From: Pontibacillus yanchengensis
GTDB taxonomy: Bacteria > Bacillota > Bacilli > Bacillales > BH030062
Length of the DNA stretch: 64,000 bases
Assembly: GCF_009856295.1 (NCBI RefSeq)
Contig: NZ_WMEU01000001.1
Span: 682,001-746,000, forward strand
Direction of reading: 5' to 3'
Position numbers and translations under genes: made by a program. The notes beneath the pieces are model-generated. The model saw nothing but the letters and a program-made list of their open reading frames with translations. It was not told where the DNA came from and ran no database searches. Within the stretch, counting starts at the first letter, position 1. Every line of letters starts with the position of its first letter. Below, one piece after another: positions 19,895 to 28,072 of the stretch.

Positions 19895-20075
19895 GGTGAC
19901 CCTCCTCAAAATATCTTTTGCCTATAGTGTACATGATTTTCTGTGAAAGTAAAAAAACTAGTAAGAATAAATAAATACAATAGAGCAACCTATTTGACTT
20001 TGAAATATCTGAACATTTATGATAACTTTAATAAAATTTCTCATAATAAAACCATTCTAGAAAGGAGCCAACCAA

Positions 20076-20453
20076 TTGTACCCTTCTTTTGTCGCGACCA
20101 CATCGTTTGAGCATGAAGTCGATCGTAGCTTGGATACAACACCATCCTATACTTTGTCCATCACAAAGGGTGATCAGTTATCCCTTACAGAAGAAAGAAG
20201 ATATGTTAAAGGGATTGGCTGGTGTATCAAAGTATTTCTAAATGGTGAAGACAGCATTAACTTAGCCATAAAAGAGTTAGAGAACCTTTATCAAGAGGAG
20301 TTTATTCGTTCCCTAATGGATGTCCAATTAGATTTGAATTATTGCCAATTTAAAGTAGACAAAGCACTTGATGATAAAGACAAAGAAACATTTGATGAAT
20401 ACGTAGCAAAACTAGAGAATTTAGAAAAACTTTTACCACTAACCACTAGCTAA
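20076..20453 (+). CDS. IDEAL-domain protein
   Basis: A 125-residue protein using a TTG start at 20076, supported by AAAGGAG at 20061-20067. The C-terminal part LDLNYCQFKVDKALDDKDKE followed by TFDEYVAKLENL fits the IDEAL domain (consensus IDEALDxxDxExFxxL), found in ComK-controlled and adaptor-like Bacillaceae proteins such as YpiB. The N-terminal 80 residues include SYTLSITKGDQLSLTEERRYV, strand-like. A role in protein-protein contacts is inferred. A strong terminator follows. Confidence 0.75.
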   Translation: MYPSFVATTSFEHEVDRSLDTTPSYTLSITKGDQLSLTEERRYVKGIGWCIKVFLNGEDSINLAIKELENLYQEEFIRSLMDVQLDLNYCQFKVDKALDDKDKETFDEYVAKLENLEKLLPLTTS

Positions 20454-20463
20454 TAGTACTTGT

Positions 20464-20502
20464 AGCACCTTCTTAAATCCCATTAGAGAAGGTGCTTTTT
20501 TT
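20464..20502 (+). terminator. Intrinsic terminator
   Basis: AGCACCTTCT (20464-20473) / AGAAGGTGCT (20487-20496) plus seven T. Confidence 0.9.
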
Positions 20503-20577
20503 ATCTATATTTAAGTTTAAAAAACAAAAATAAATGGTAAACCTTACTAGAGCTAATTCTTAGGAGGTACTATTACT

Positions 20578-20907
20578 ATGACTCATGAAAATTTTCCGTC
20601 TGTATTAGAAGCGTTACATGAATGTATGGAAGCCTGTAATCATTGCTATGATGCTTGCCTACAAGAGGAAGACGTAAATACAATGGTAGAGTGTATTCGT
20701 CTGGATAGGGAATGTGCTGACATCTGTGCATTTTTAGAACAATCCATTACTCGAAACTCTCCGTATATGCAAGAAATTGCTAAAGTTTGTATCACAGCAT
20801 GTGAAGAGTGTGCTGATACGTGCGAAGCACACCACCACGATCATTGCCAAAAATGCGCTAAAGCATGTCGTAAATGTGCTGAGGAATGCAGAAAGATGAT
20901 TGCGTAA
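20578..20907 (+). CDS. Four-helix-bundle copper-binding-type protein (YhjQ/Csp-like)
   Basis: A 109-residue Cys-rich protein. Repeating CxxxC pairs face the bundle core: ECMEACNHCYDACL (about 15-28), ECIRLDRECADICAF (about 38-52), VCITACEECADTCEAH (about 70-85) and HCQKCAKACRKCAEECRK (about 89-106), with His residues at HHHDH. This is the DUF326/Csp pattern; Csp proteins store many Cu(I) ions in the bundle, and YhjQ is the Bacillus version. Cytosolic (no signal peptide). AGGAGG precedes the ATG. Copper binding is inferred from the Cys layout and family. Confidence 0.88.
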   Translation: MTHENFPSVLEALHECMEACNHCYDACLQEEDVNTMVECIRLDRECADICAFLEQSITRNSPYMQEIAKVCITACEECADTCEAHHHDHCQKCAKACRKCAEECRKMIA

Positions 20908-20920
20908 TCCATAATTTGAT

Positions 20921-20970
20921 GAAAGAGTTCATTTCCTGTAATAAGCTAAACAGGGAATTGACTCTTTCTT
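20921..20970 (+). terminator. Hairpin terminator of the Cys-rich gene
   Basis: GAAAGAGT..ATT.CCTG (20921-20938) pairs with CAGG.AAT..ACTCTTTC (20951-20968); TT follows. Confidence 0.6.
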
Positions 20971-21206
20971 ACATAACTATAGATATTTTTCTAAATATTT
21001 CACTCTACAAAAACTTACACCTCTCCCCCCCATTCAACATAATCCCATCTAAATTTTTTAAAACCTTCCCTATTTTACTCGAAATCCATCGAACATTGTT
21101 GATATTTTTGTTGTTTAATTTGTTTGAAATGACGGTATAGACTATTACAATCAAAGATACATGTTGTTCATTTCAAAAGCATCTCAAATTCAAGGAGGAG
21201 AATGGA

Positions 21207-21308
21207 ATGAAAATTAAAGCTAGTAGCTGGAGAATGCTGACAAGTCAAGATAAGTTGTTTATCTTAAAAGCAATGAGCCAACGTCCCCATCTAGTTAAAA
21301 CGGTTTAA
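21207..21308 (+). CDS. Small ORF, 33 aa, unknown
   Basis: An ATG at 21207 is preceded by the strong AAGGAGGAG site. The 33-residue product begins MKIKASSWRMLTSQDKLFIL and ends QRPHLVKTV; it is basic with a short hydrophobic core. No family is recognised and there is no obvious terminator. It may be a translated small peptide or a coincidental ORF. Confidence 0.4.
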   Translation: MKIKASSWRMLTSQDKLFILKAMSQRPHLVKTV

Positions 21309-21923
21309 TTCCATGTCGAAACAATCTTGCCTCTATTAAAATTCCTTTTCACTCAAACAAGAATATATTTTAGATACTAAGCTAAACATTCACCAAATTA
21401 AGAGTCATATGCAAAAAACGAGATATCATATAATCGTTAATCCCTTAACTTGAACTTATTATCATTGATGATAAGGAGGAAAAAGAAACATTTACTCATT
21501 AGCATATAGTTGAGGATAATTCATGTTAATCCTCCCCACACCTCTTACATCAATGTTTATTACATAATACATTCACCGTAATTTACTGAATGATGCGTTG
21601 ATTAAGTATGTCCTATCATACCATGGTAACTTTAGCGATATTTACCAGTAGAGAGAGAGAAACATACACCCTTCACCTATATCATTTACTTTTTAACTTA
21701 TTATGCTTAAAAAGTATTCTTAATAAAATATACATCCTATAAATCCCCTTAATTGATTATTTCTATTTGACACCATACAACCAATTAGTCCCCTGCTTCC
21801 CTCCATCAACGTTTATCTATTCATACAATTGTTAAATTTCTTCATACAATAACTTACATTAAATGTTAAAATAAAATTAACTACACTACGGTATTTGAAA
21901 CATATATGAAGGAGAAAAAGTTT
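21309..21923. other. 615-bp gap, almost nothing recognised
   Basis: Very AT-rich. A 7+2+7 palindrome TTATCATTGATGATAA lies at 21459-21474, directly before AAGGAGGA that leads to no valid ORF, so it may be a relic of a lost gene. A GAGAGAGAGA run is at 21651-21660. No repeat-family member is present. Confidence 0.4.
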
Positions 21924-22292
21924 ATGAAAAAATTGTTTATCACCAGTTTATCATTCATATTCATCTGTTGGACAAGTCTTGTTTTAGCCATTATATCGAT
22001 GTCTTCTGATCCATCCCTCTCTGAAACCATTATGTTTACAATATCTGCTTTTTTTACTATTGTTCTAATCCTCGTGACCATCTATCTACTAAACTACCAT
22101 GATACACCTGAGTTTTACGCAATATCCCTAACCATTGCCACCATAGGGAATGTAATTCTTCTTATACAAATACTCCCTTCAATTATAAATGTCATCATCA
22201 TGTACTCAGTTTATCTTCTTTTATTATTATTCCTTACACTATATAGCTTTTACAGCGCCCTAACTTCACGTCCAAATCTACCTAGAATGTAG
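21924..22292 (+). CDS. Small membrane protein, four predicted segments
   Basis: The ATG at 21924 is used because GAAGGAG (21908-21914) would lie inside an earlier start. The 122-residue product has four hydrophobic segments, roughly 5-25, 37-59, 68-89 and 93-113, with almost no soluble part. No family is recognised. It is followed by a TPR-like gene about 120 bp downstream with its own ribosome binding site. Confidence 0.6.
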   Translation: MKKLFITSLSFIFICWTSLVLAIISMSSDPSLSETIMFTISAFFTIVLILVTIYLLNYHDTPEFYAISLTIATIGNVILLIQILPSIINVIIMYSVYLLLLLFLTLYSFYSALTSRPNLPRM

Positions 22293-22412
22293 ATTTTGCT
22301 ACTATCTTCCGTTAAAAATACCCTGAAGTAAAACGACTAACTCTATACATTCCCACATAATAATGTAATGTAGACTAACCAGTTACTACTCTACATGAAG
22401 GTGGGGATACAA

Positions 22413-22730
22413 TTGAATAAACATTTGGAAGAGGTTAAACAGGGAATTTATATCAACAAAGATGACCCAAATTATTTAGAAAAATGGGTTCGCTATTCAC
22501 CAAATAATCGAGATCGCCTATATGACTATGGAGTATTTCTTCTTGAAAAGGGGGAGGCAGAGAAATCAATCGTGTATTTGCAAAAAGCTTCTGCATTAGG
22601 ACATGTAAAAGCTAAACGTCATCTAAACCAACATTTGCTCACTGAAACCATTCCAACACTTCCTCGCTGGCTTCCTTACCTTTATCTTTCTATTATCTTA
22701 GCAGGATTTCTTGCCCTAGCTTTTATATAA
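22413..22730 (+). CDS. TPR/Sel1-like repeat protein with C-terminal membrane anchor
   Basis: AAGGTGGGG (22398-22406) fits a TTG start at 22413 better than the ATG at 22395, giving 105 residues. RDRLYDYGVFLLEKGEAEKS and IVYLQKASALGHVKAKRHL form one helical TPR-like repeat, and LPYLYLSIILAGFLALAFI is a terminal membrane segment. No specific family is recognised; a tail-anchored protein-interaction module is the best description. Confidence 0.6.
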   Translation: MNKHLEEVKQGIYINKDDPNYLEKWVRYSPNNRDRLYDYGVFLLEKGEAEKSIVYLQKASALGHVKAKRHLNQHLLTETIPTLPRWLPYLYLSIILAGFLALAFI

Positions 22731-22872
22731 TAATTCAAAACACTTTTTTTAAGCCTTTCCTTCATTAGTAAAGAAAACCTCTAAATGCTCGGCGCATACT
22801 TTATATATACACAAACAGACGAAGTCACTAGATAATAAGAAAAGCGCAATCACCCTCATAATCTTCTAGAAT

Positions 22873-22918
22873 AAAAAACCATCCTTGCCCGTTTCTAATT
22901 ACAAGGATGGTTTAAAAA
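22873..22918 (-). terminator. Intrinsic terminator of the SLH-VanY gene
   Basis: AACCATCCTTG / CAAGGATGGTT (22877-22912) with six T on the minus strand (AAAAAA at 22873-22878 on plus). Confidence 0.85.
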
Positions 22919-22955
22919 TTTTTCAATATAAAATCTAGCAAATACGCTCTACGTT

Positions 22956-24632
22956 TTAAATTCCAGTTACACTTTGAAAATATTGTTCAAGTGTAAGATT
23001 GTTATCATGGATAATTTCTGCATACTCTTTTCCTACATAGCGGAAATGCCAAGGTTCATATTGATAGCCTGTTACATCCTTCTTGCCTTGAGGATAACGC
23101 AAAATAAATCCATATTGATGCGCATTCTCTGCTAGCCACTTTCCAGCCTCTGTATTACCAAAGCGTTGCACAAGATGATAGTCAACAGAAGGTGATGTAA
23201 TATCCATCGCTAAGCCGGATTGGTGTTCACTGGAGCCAGGTATAGCAACTACTTCTTCTGCTGCTTCTCTACCAGATTCTTCAACTTCTTGCTGGAATAA
23301 TGTTTGCTGACGTTCAAATGAACGATAACCAGATGTAGCAAGTATATTTATACCATCCTCTCCAGCAGCATCAAACATCACTTCAAGATGATTGGCTGCT
23401 TCTGGTCTCATCAGTGCTTTGTTCAATTTTTGATTTCCAAATACAAAGTCCACTTCCGGACGTACAAGTTCTGGTAAATAGCTTGATGGCAAATAGTTAT
23501 TCTTATTTACAAGCGCTAGCTGGTTTTCAGGATTTTGGATGACTGGCTTTCCATTTACTTGGTCTATATTGTTAAAATACTGACTTTGCAACAACCAAGT
23601 CGGGTCCAAATAATCATTCGGTAATACTTCAATATGATGAAGAACATTTTCTTGATACGGATATACAAGTTTCACTGTGTAATTTTCTAACTCATAGATT
23701 TGCTCGATTGTAGACTCATTTTGTTCATTGATACGATCTGGTTCACCGAACCTATCTGGCATTTTGTCTTTTGTTAGACGCTCATCCTTAGGGAAGTACA
23801 TGAATTTAAACATATTTTGAGGTCTTTCTCCGTTGAAGCTATATATACATTTCCCGTATTCTGCAGAGAATCCGTTATCAAAATCTAGTCTTTTTTCAGG
23901 ACTACCATGTGTTTCCTTAAATTCTTCGTACGTTGTCTCTTGATTTAGTGAGGCGAAGCAATTACGAATCTTTCCATCTTCAACATTCTCTAATAGATTT
24001 GAACTAACTGTTGGATTTTTAAATTGATCATCCATTGTTCTTGCTAAAAAGATTGAGAATTGAGCACGGGTGGTAGCGATGTCAGGCCTGAATGTTTGGT
24101 TTGGGAATCCGACAGAAATACCATTTGAAACAACCTTGGTCATATATTGTCGGTCGTCTGCTACGTCACGGAAATCTGGAGTGATTGGACCACCCTCTAG
24201 GTTGTAAGCTCTTGTAAGTACCGCTGCCATGTCAATTCGTTTAATGCTTTCACTAGGCAAAAATCGATTGGATGGTGTCCCTTGATAGATTCCCTCATCT
24301 ACAACGGTTGCAACATACTTATAGTGTGGGTGATCTTTGGAGATATCTTTCAAATTAGGATCAGGTCGATTTTTCGTAGATAAATCTAAAGCCCTTGTAA
24401 GCATAATAGCTGCTTCCATTCGAGTCACATCATCACCTGGTCTAAAACTACCATCCAGGTACCCCTTGATAATAGTTTTATTTGATAGATATTGAATCTC
24501 TTCATAACCTGTTACATCTTCTGACAAGTCATTGTATTGCGTATCTGCTTCCACAAAATATGAGGACCATGGGGAAAAGACAAAGCAACTTGCCGCAACC
24601 ACCATCCCTATTTTCCTCACTAATTCTTTCAT
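22956..24632 (-). CDS. SLH-domain D-alanyl-D-alanine carboxypeptidase (VanY/M15)
   Basis: The ATG at 24632 has GGGAGGAG 7-8 nt upstream; 558 residues. Signal peptide (about 1-29), three SLH repeats (about 32-200: IIKGYLDGSFRPGDDVTRME, IYQGTPSNRFLPSESIKRID, ISVGFPNQTFRPDIATTRAQ), a middle domain (about 215-360) with QETTYEEFKETHGSPEKR resembling CAP-associated/YjgB-like modules, and a C-terminal peptidase M15B domain (about 390-545). Zinc ligands are in GSSEHQSGLAMDI (SxHxxGxxxD) and EPWHFRYVG. It would trim the terminal D-Ala of peptidoglycan stem peptides while held to the wall by its SLH repeats. Confidence 0.92.
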   Translation of the reverse strand: MKELVRKIGMVVAASCFVFSPWSSYFVEADTQYNDLSEDVTGYEEIQYLSNKTIIKGYLDGSFRPGDDVTRMEAAIMLTRALDLSTKNRPDPNLKDISKDHPHYKYVATVVDEGIYQGTPSNRFLPSESIKRIDMAAVLTRAYNLEGGPITPDFRDVADDRQYMTKVVSNGISVGFPNQTFRPDIATTRAQFSIFLARTMDDQFKNPTVSSNLLENVEDGKIRNCFASLNQETTYEEFKETHGSPEKRLDFDNGFSAEYGKCIYSFNGERPQNMFKFMYFPKDERLTKDKMPDRFGEPDRINEQNESTIEQIYELENYTVKLVYPYQENVLHHIEVLPNDYLDPTWLLQSQYFNNIDQVNGKPVIQNPENQLALVNKNNYLPSSYLPELVRPEVDFVFGNQKLNKALMRPEAANHLEVMFDAAGEDGINILATSGYRSFERQQTLFQQEVEESGREAAEEVVAIPGSSEHQSGLAMDITSPSVDYHLVQRFGNTEAGKWLAENAHQYGFILRYPQGKKDVTGYQYEPWHFRYVGKEYAEIIHDNNLTLEQYFQSVTGI

Positions 24633-24834
24633 CACCATTCCTCCTCCCTAGGTGTAAACGTTCTCTTATCATTTAACCTGCCATTATATAGGTCAAACCA
24701 AAAAAACTTATTAAGATGATCATTGCTAGATTACAATCATGTCAATCTAACAATGTTCTCCTAATAAGAGTTTCATTTACACCTTTAGACGAGGGTTTAG
24801 TGAATTATGTTTCAAAATAATGAAGTTTTTACGT

Positions 24835-25230
24835 TTACATGATTCTAGCCACATAACGTCTACTGCGAGGGCCATCGAATTCACAAAAATAAACTCCTTG
24901 CCACGTACCTAATACTAGCTTTCCATCCTCCACAATGATGGTTTCAGATGAGCCTACTGTACTTGTTTTTAAGTGAGATGCTGTATTTCCTTCTCCATGC
25001 TTATCTTTCGAGTGCTCCCAAGGATAAACTTCATCCAGTCTCATCAACATATCCGTTTTCACATCTGGATCTGCGTTCTCATTAATTGTAATACCAGCTG
25101 TTGTATGTAAAGAAGAAACAATGAGAACCCCATCTCTTATATCATTATCACTAATCCATTGCTCTAACGTTTCTGTAATATCAACCATTTGGTCATGGTG
25201 CCTAGTCTTCAATTTAAACGTTTCCATCAT
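24835..25230 (-). CDS. YjbQ/UPF0047 family protein (YugU-like)
   Basis: A 131-residue protein of the UPF0047 family. [21 protein letters not shown] (about 37-57), [20 protein letters not shown] (about 78-97) and [19 protein letters not shown] (about 107-125) are the conserved blocks; the His/Glu/Asn residues line a putative metal or phosphate site. Some members can replace thiamine-phosphate synthase in vivo (secondary activity), but the true role is unknown. Note that a thiamine riboswitch lies 6.5 kb away with no thiamine gene. TAAGGAG lies about 11 nt before the ATG. Confidence 0.88.
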   Translation of the reverse strand: MMETFKLKTRHHDQMVDITETLEQWISDNDIRDGVLIVSSLHTTAGITINENADPDVKTDMLMRLDEVYPWEHSKDKHGEGNTASHLKTSTVGSSETIIVEDGKLVLGTWQGVYFCEFDGPRSRRYVARIM

Positions 25231-25359
25231 AATTACTTACACTCCTTATTAATTGATAGTATTCTATTTCCTGCTCAGCCTGTGATAAAACTATAAATAA
25301 GTTTATTTCGCGTCCCTCACCAACTCCCAAATGCAGAGTTTGGAGCTAAACAAACGCTA

Positions 25360-25396
25360 AAAAAGCTGTCAATATATTAAAATGACAGCTTTTTTT
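25360..25396. terminator. Bidirectional intrinsic terminator
   Basis: AAAAGCTGTCA (25361-25371) / TGACAGCTTTT (25383-25393) with T-runs on both strands, just past the RDD gene stop. Confidence 0.85.
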
Positions 25397-25397
25397 A

Positions 25398-25841
25398 TTA
25401 CGGTTTATTATACGTAACGTACGTTCCAGCAATTAAATCATGTATAGCTCGTTTATCATCACGTAGTCCAATCATAAAAGCACTTACGATAAAACCAATA
25501 CCAATGGTAGCGATATAAATGATACCACTCACAACAACTCTTAAAACCATTGTAAGAAAATCAACATTAGAGTCATCCATTTTCACAATACGTATTCCAA
25601 AAAGTCGTTTACCAATTACATACCCAGACCAGATAATCGGGACGACAATCGAATAAATAGGATTTACAATTCTTTCGACGTTATCCATAACGGTATCTCC
25701 TACTCCCAATAAGCTAAGGAATATCGAAATGGGGAAAAAAATAACCGCTAGTGCAATCCCATCTAACAGTATTGCGCCTAGTCTTATCCAGAAACCAGCA
25801 GGATTCTTCTCAATCGTCTCCAGATTCCTCACATCCTTCAA
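25398..25841 (-). CDS. RDD family membrane protein
   Basis: A 147-residue membrane protein with the RDD fingerprint: GFWIRLGAILLDGIALAVIFF at about 16-36 (first Arg-Leu...Asp-Gly segment), GYVIGKRLFGIRIVKMDD (about 73-90), and the third helix ending GLRDDKRAIHDLIAGTYV (about 125-142). Three hydrophobic helices are evident. Some RDD proteins affect Na+/H+ exchange or osmotic tolerance in halophiles. The start is uncertain: the TTG at 25841 has no clear ribosome binding site, and GTG at codon 4 is an alternative. An 85-codon gene lies immediately upstream on the same strand. Confidence 0.85.
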   Translation of the reverse strand: MKDVRNLETIEKNPAGFWIRLGAILLDGIALAVIFFPISIFLSLLGVGDTVMDNVERIVNPIYSIVVPIIWSGYVIGKRLFGIRIVKMDDSNVDFLTMVLRVVVSGIIYIATIGIGFIVSAFMIGLRDDKRAIHDLIAGTYVTYNKP

Positions 25842-25856
25842 GGAGAGAATTCAAAA

Positions 25857-26114
25857 CTAACCCAAACCTATAAAATACTTTGCTTCTTCAGCCTCTTGTT
25901 TAGGAACTTTCAAATCAAACTGTTTCATTTGAAAATGTTCGCCAACAGTAACCTCTTGAGAGTCCATATTAGGTGAATTATCCGTGACTTTAACTTTCAC
26001 ATCAATCCCTTTCGTCAACAAATGTTGATACTTTCTCATGTAATCACTTTGATCAAACGTCGTATAGATAATAACATTTCGTTTAGCTAGCAAATTTTTT
26101 ATCCATTGAACCAT
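25857..26114 (-). CDS. Hypothetical protein, 85 aa
   Basis: Starts at ATG 26114 with AAGGGAT upstream. The product MVQWIKNLLAKRNVIIYTTF continues with a SDYMRKYQHLLTKGIDVKVKV strand-helix-strand pattern and KQEAEEAKYFIGLG at the end, which is reminiscent of small thioredoxin-like or signal-transducing PII-type (DUF2007-like) domains; the resemblance is too weak to name. It lies 15 nt upstream of the RDD gene and is probably co-transcribed with it. Confidence 0.6.
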   Translation of the reverse strand: MVQWIKNLLAKRNVIIYTTFDQSDYMRKYQHLLTKGIDVKVKVTDNSPNMDSQEVTVGEHFQMKQFDLKVPKQEAEEAKYFIGLG

Positions 26115-26268
26115 GTATATCCCTTCCTTACAATATATTTATACGTTAACAAAACCTTCCTATGTGTTTATTCTTTCTTCTTATACATAACCAACTACAT
26201 CTTATTCAAATGATGTAGCGGCAAAAAGAATAATTTGCAATACTTGTAATGAATCGAGGTGATCACGC

Positions 26269-26727
26269 ATGCATGTAAATATTGATATTCGGGATGAATA
26301 TAACGAATTATCTGTAACGATTCATGCTCAATCGTGGAGCAACGAATTAGACCAATTAATGGAACGGATCAAACATCCCATCCCTGAACGAATTGCAGGA
26401 ACCAACCAAGAACAAACCATTTTAATCGAACCCGAGGATATTGATTTCATTTATGCGGAAAAACGAAAAGTGTACGCACGTATTAACCATCAAGACATTG
26501 AAGTAAAAATGAAATTATACGAATTAGAAGAGTTACTTGAAACTTTTCATTTTGCAAGATTTTCAAAATCAGTTCTTGGAAACACTCGGATGATACAAAA
26601 ATTTGAAGTCGCCTTTAATGGTAATTTATGTGTTCACTTTAAGTCTGGTAATAAAGAATACGTTACAAGGAACTATGTCGTTTCACTTAAGCAAAAATTA
26701 TTAGGAGGAGATGGAAATGGTCGTTGA
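26269..26727 (+). CDS. LytTR-domain DNA-binding regulator
   Basis: A 152-residue transcription factor without a receiver domain. The N-terminal part is VNIDIRDEYNELSVTIHAQS; the C-terminal LytTR domain runs from about 50: TILIEPEDIDFIYAEKRKVY, LYELEELLETFHFARFSKSV and HFKSGNKEYVTRNYVVSLKQ. LytTR proteins bind DNA as ten-stranded beta folds at direct repeats. It overlaps the DUF3021 gene by a few codons at its end. The LytTR-DUF3021 pair is a widespread unit in Firmicutes, where the membrane protein is thought to antagonise the regulator. GAGGTGATC precedes the ATG. Confidence 0.9.
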   Translation: MHVNIDIRDEYNELSVTIHAQSWSNELDQLMERIKHPIPERIAGTNQEQTILIEPEDIDFIYAEKRKVYARINHQDIEVKMKLYELEELLETFHFARFSKSVLGNTRMIQKFEVAFNGNLCVHFKSGNKEYVTRNYVVSLKQKLLGGDGNGR

Positions 26728-27118
26728 ATTATTAAAGAGAGGAATCGTTGGAATAGGTTTCGCTGGAATATTCACCTTTATTGCACTCACCATTATGAAG
26801 ATAGTAGAAGTAGAAGCTTCCGTAGATGAAGTTTGGTTAAATATGTTGGGTAGCTTAATAGTGGGGATCTATTTCAGTTTCGCCTCTTTTATTTTTGATA
26901 AGAATGAATGGAGCCTATTAAAACAAATAGGTCTACACTTCACTCTTTCCATTGTAGTGTATTTTGCCCTTGCTTTTGGCTTTGGTTGGGTCCCTGCAGA
27001 TCCCATATCGATAAGTATTGGTGTTGTTATTTTCATTATCATCTATTTAATATTTTGGTTTTCTATTCGTTCTTATTTGAAGAAAATGGCTTCTTCTATG
27101 AATGATGCAGTGAAATGA
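26717..27118 (+). CDS. DUF3021 membrane protein, partner of the LytTR regulator
   Basis: The ATG at 26717 is preferred because AGGAGGAG (26703-26710) abuts the ATG at 26711; 133 residues. Four membrane segments: about 9-29, 43-61, 71-92 and 98-119. The pattern GIVGIGFAGIFTFIALTIM, LNMLGSLIVGIYFSFASFIFD and LHFTLSIVVYFALAFGFGW is typical of DUF3021. It overlaps the regulator gene by 11 nt, implying translational coupling. In related systems the membrane protein represses the LytTR activity; that is inference here. Confidence 0.85.
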   Translation: MVVELLKRGIVGIGFAGIFTFIALTIMKIVEVEASVDEVWLNMLGSLIVGIYFSFASFIFDKNEWSLLKQIGLHFTLSIVVYFALAFGFGWVPADPISISIGVVIFIIIYLIFWFSIRSYLKKMASSMNDAVK

Positions 27119-27159
27119 TTCTCTACATCCTCTTTCCTATTAAAAGTTTCATTAAATAT

Positions 27160-27500
27160 TACTTTTGATCTTCCATTATTGCCCATTATTTTGAAGACTT
27201 TAGTTCGAGATAATCTTCTTATCATAGTTAAAAATGCTAAAAAAGAGGGATGTTTCCGTTGCTTTCGTTAGAATAAAGGTGGCCTCTGCAACAACTCGCG
27301 TCCGGCCGGCCCTACACGACGTAGGGTCGTTCGACGTTGTCACACAATGTGACGATCTTAATCGAACCTTCCCTAATCATTCTACCTTCAGGGGAAAAAC
27401 ACCCTCAGGGGATCTTACCTACCTCTTTCTCCGGCGGGAGTCTCCTTGTTCCACGGCCACCTCCTGCGATGTTGGGAGAAACGGATACATGGCAATGGTG
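27160..27500. repeat. Family B palindromic element, copy B3
   Basis: Left arm TCCATTATTGCCC, GAAGACTTTAGTTCGAGATAA, GAGGGATGTTTCCGTTG and GAATAAAGGTGG. The core hairpin at 27329-27367 (GTTCGACGTTG...ATCGAAC) encloses TCACACAATGTGA; a CCCTAC/GTAGGG hairpin precedes it. The right part (27396-27472) is the reverse complement of B1 6516-6600. It is a mosaic of modules from different copies. Confidence 0.85.
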
Positions 27501-27573
27501 ATTGATGTCTCCTCTATCTTAACGGACATATAATCTCTTATTTCCTGAAAAAACGCTTTTTATAGAAGTTAAC

Positions 27574-27637
27574 AGGATACCTTATGTAACTAAATCCCCC
27601 CTTCATAAAGGGTGTTTTGCTTCAAATAAGGTATCCT
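27574..27637. repeat. 12-bp inverted repeat with inner hairpin
   Basis: AGGATACCTTAT (27574-27585) / ATAAGGTATCCT (27626-27637), with CCCCCTTCATAAAGGG inside. It lies between B3 and B4 and belongs to neither arm set. Confidence 0.6.
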
Positions 27638-27654
27638 ATGTCCTTTGAGTACCG

Positions 27655-27950
27655 AAAATTGTCTTGTTTAAAGATATAACGCATCCTATGTCCGCTTTCA
27701 CATTAAATTGTTCGGTAAGCTCTCCATAACAATTAAAGCAACAAGTATGCCGTAGTCCGATAGCAATACCTGGGCAGGATAGGTGGGTGGGAAACAACTC
27801 GCTTACCAGCTCGCCCGCAGGAAAGCGAGTTGTTTCCCACCCAACCCTACTCTTTTTACGCATCGGGCCACCCCTAATTATCTCGAATCCAAGTCTTCCA
27901 AATTATGCCTCGATTATTGAAGACCTTTTCTTACCTATTTTGTTCTCTCA
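27655..27950. repeat. Family B palindromic element, copy B4 (diverged)
   Basis: Contains a perfect 19-bp hairpin, 27786-27804 with 27823-27841 (GGTGGGAAACAACTCGCTT and its complement, 18-nt loop with CTCGCCCGCAGG), equivalent to the inner stem of B1. The right end TTATCTCGAATCCAAGTCTT and TATGCCTCGATTATTGAAGA is the family border. The left half is not recognisable as an arm. Confidence 0.75.
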
Positions 27951-28072
27951 TAAAAATCAATAAAAGAATATTCAGTTGTTCAATCATATTTATTTACAAG
28001 TTTTCCATTCCATACTATTATAGTTTTCGAAATAATCCTTATTAAATTGATAGGAATTGAGGTGTATTAATC

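Noticed and set aside
21459..21474. Fur box
   Set aside because: TTATCATTGATGATAA lacks the TGATAAT-N-ATTATCA order and no iron gene follows.
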